Below, piece after piece: positions 39,098 to 39,365 of a DNA stretch of 39,365 bases (its first letter is position 1; each line of letters opens with the position of its first letter). The notes under the pieces were generated by a model that searched no databases, was not told where the DNA came from, and worked only from the letters and a program-made list of their open reading frames with translations. A program made the translations under genes and the position numbers. This DNA comes from Candidatus Omnitrophota bacterium (GTDB lineage Bacteria > Omnitrophota > Gorgyraeia > Gygaellales > Profunditerraquicolaceae): contig JAQUOV010000006.1 in the NCBI GenBank assembly GCA_028716965.1, positions 87,282-126,646 of the forward strand, given 5' to 3'.

Positions 39098-39365
39098 CTT
39101 TCGCTCCTCTTAAACTTACGCCCACATATTTCTCAAGATCAGACAGGCTCATATTATAACCGGCCAAAGCACGGTAATAATCAAGTTTTGTTTTAATCAA
39201 CATCCGCTCACTGTCTAATAGCATCATAATATCACCTCTCCCTGAACGGTATGCAGAAAGCGATGAATCAATGGAACTGTTTAATATAGGTATCTGGTTA
39301 TCTCTGTATAACTTTATTTTATTTGAGGCAATCTTCAGTCTAGTAATTAAATCTTTTGTTCTTGC
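39078..39365 (-). CDS. TolC/CusC-like outer-membrane efflux protein, C-terminal part
   Basis: The gene enters from the right edge; 95 C-terminal residues are visible. LYRDNQIPILNSSIDSSLSAYRSGRGDIMMLLDSERMLIKTK is the last coiled-coil repeat of an outer-membrane efflux protein (OEP family): the 'Y..g..d...lLda.r.l' motif, followed by LDYYRALAGYNMSLSDLEKYVG. It overlaps the start of cusB by 20 bases, so the order cusC-cusB-cusA is one operon. The partial sequence is enough for the family but not for substrate. Confidence 0.88.
   Translation of the reverse strand, partial: ARTKDLITRLKIASNKIKLYRDNQIPILNSSIDSSLSAYRSGRGDIMMLLDSERMLIKTKLDYYRALAGYNMSLSDLEKYVGVSLRGAKDEDQGK

Overview
The window reads as a chromosome segment of an uncultured Gram-negative anaerobe or fermenter. 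An outer membrane is implied by a CusCBA-type efflux system, an usher-like barrel protein and a SPOR protein. Compact genes, co-directional packing, acetate-forming genes and a TIGR04073-like exosortase-associated protein suggest a Candidatus Omnitrophota / PVC-like lineage. That placement is inference from gene style, not from a marker search. Nearly all genes are on the minus strand. The exceptions are a small secreted-protein gene (12730-13026) and an IS transposase (32325-33587). No tRNA, rRNA or CRISPR array was recognised.

Layout: (1) 1-6362: partial DUF1015 gene, FmdB-like protein, then the heat-shock operon hrcA-grpE-dnaK-dnaJ with a CIRCE operator, a clear promoter and an HspR-like MerR regulator just upstream. 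(2) 6438-12211: hflX, miaA, a TPR/SPOR envelope protein, a miaB without TRAM domain, a SAM methyltransferase and an MscS-like membrane protein. (3) 12510-19090: an accessory surface-fibre region. A c-di-GMP-I (GEMM) riboswitch with two tandem terminators precedes a 98-residue secreted protein. Convergent to it is a four-gene operon (multi-domain fibre protein, pilin-like subunit, PapD/DUF916-like chaperone, large usher-like outer-membrane protein) behind its own structured leader and terminator. (4) 19127-29167: a tightly packed 12-gene run: trxA, a DRTGG/AAA_26 protein, pta, ackA, panD, def, trxB, pckG, purC, a UPF0104-type membrane protein, a NYN nuclease and an MBL-fold hydrolase. (5) 29168-32207: an intergenic repeat region, an Asp-box beta-propeller protein, and a second c-di-GMP-I riboswitch operon with a 39-aa basic peptide, an 88-aa probable DNA-binding protein and a TIGR04073-like exported protein. 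(6) 32208-33630: an IS481-like element with 15-bp target duplication, landed next to the -35 box of that riboswitch promoter. (7) 33653-39365: thi4 under a TPP riboswitch, and a metal efflux operon cusC(partial)-cusB-cusA.

The most interesting unit is the surface-fibre region. Order and gene types parallel chaperone-usher fimbriae, but the usher candidate begins with TPR and pilus-secretin-type N-domains and ends with two SdrD-B-like domains. The small secreted protein behind the c-di-GMP riboswitch has a mature N-terminus resembling that of the pilin-like subunit, as if it supplied or capped a donor strand. Two c-di-GMP-I switches with nearly identical promoters in one window suggest that surface adhesion or envelope genes here are tuned by c-di-GMP.

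Several proteins are unusually short versions of their families (HrcA, MiaB, AckA, CusB), which fits a lineage with compact proteins, but each deserves an alignment. Starts were chosen from Shine-Dalgarno placement and family N-termini, and are stated where they differ from the longest open frame.
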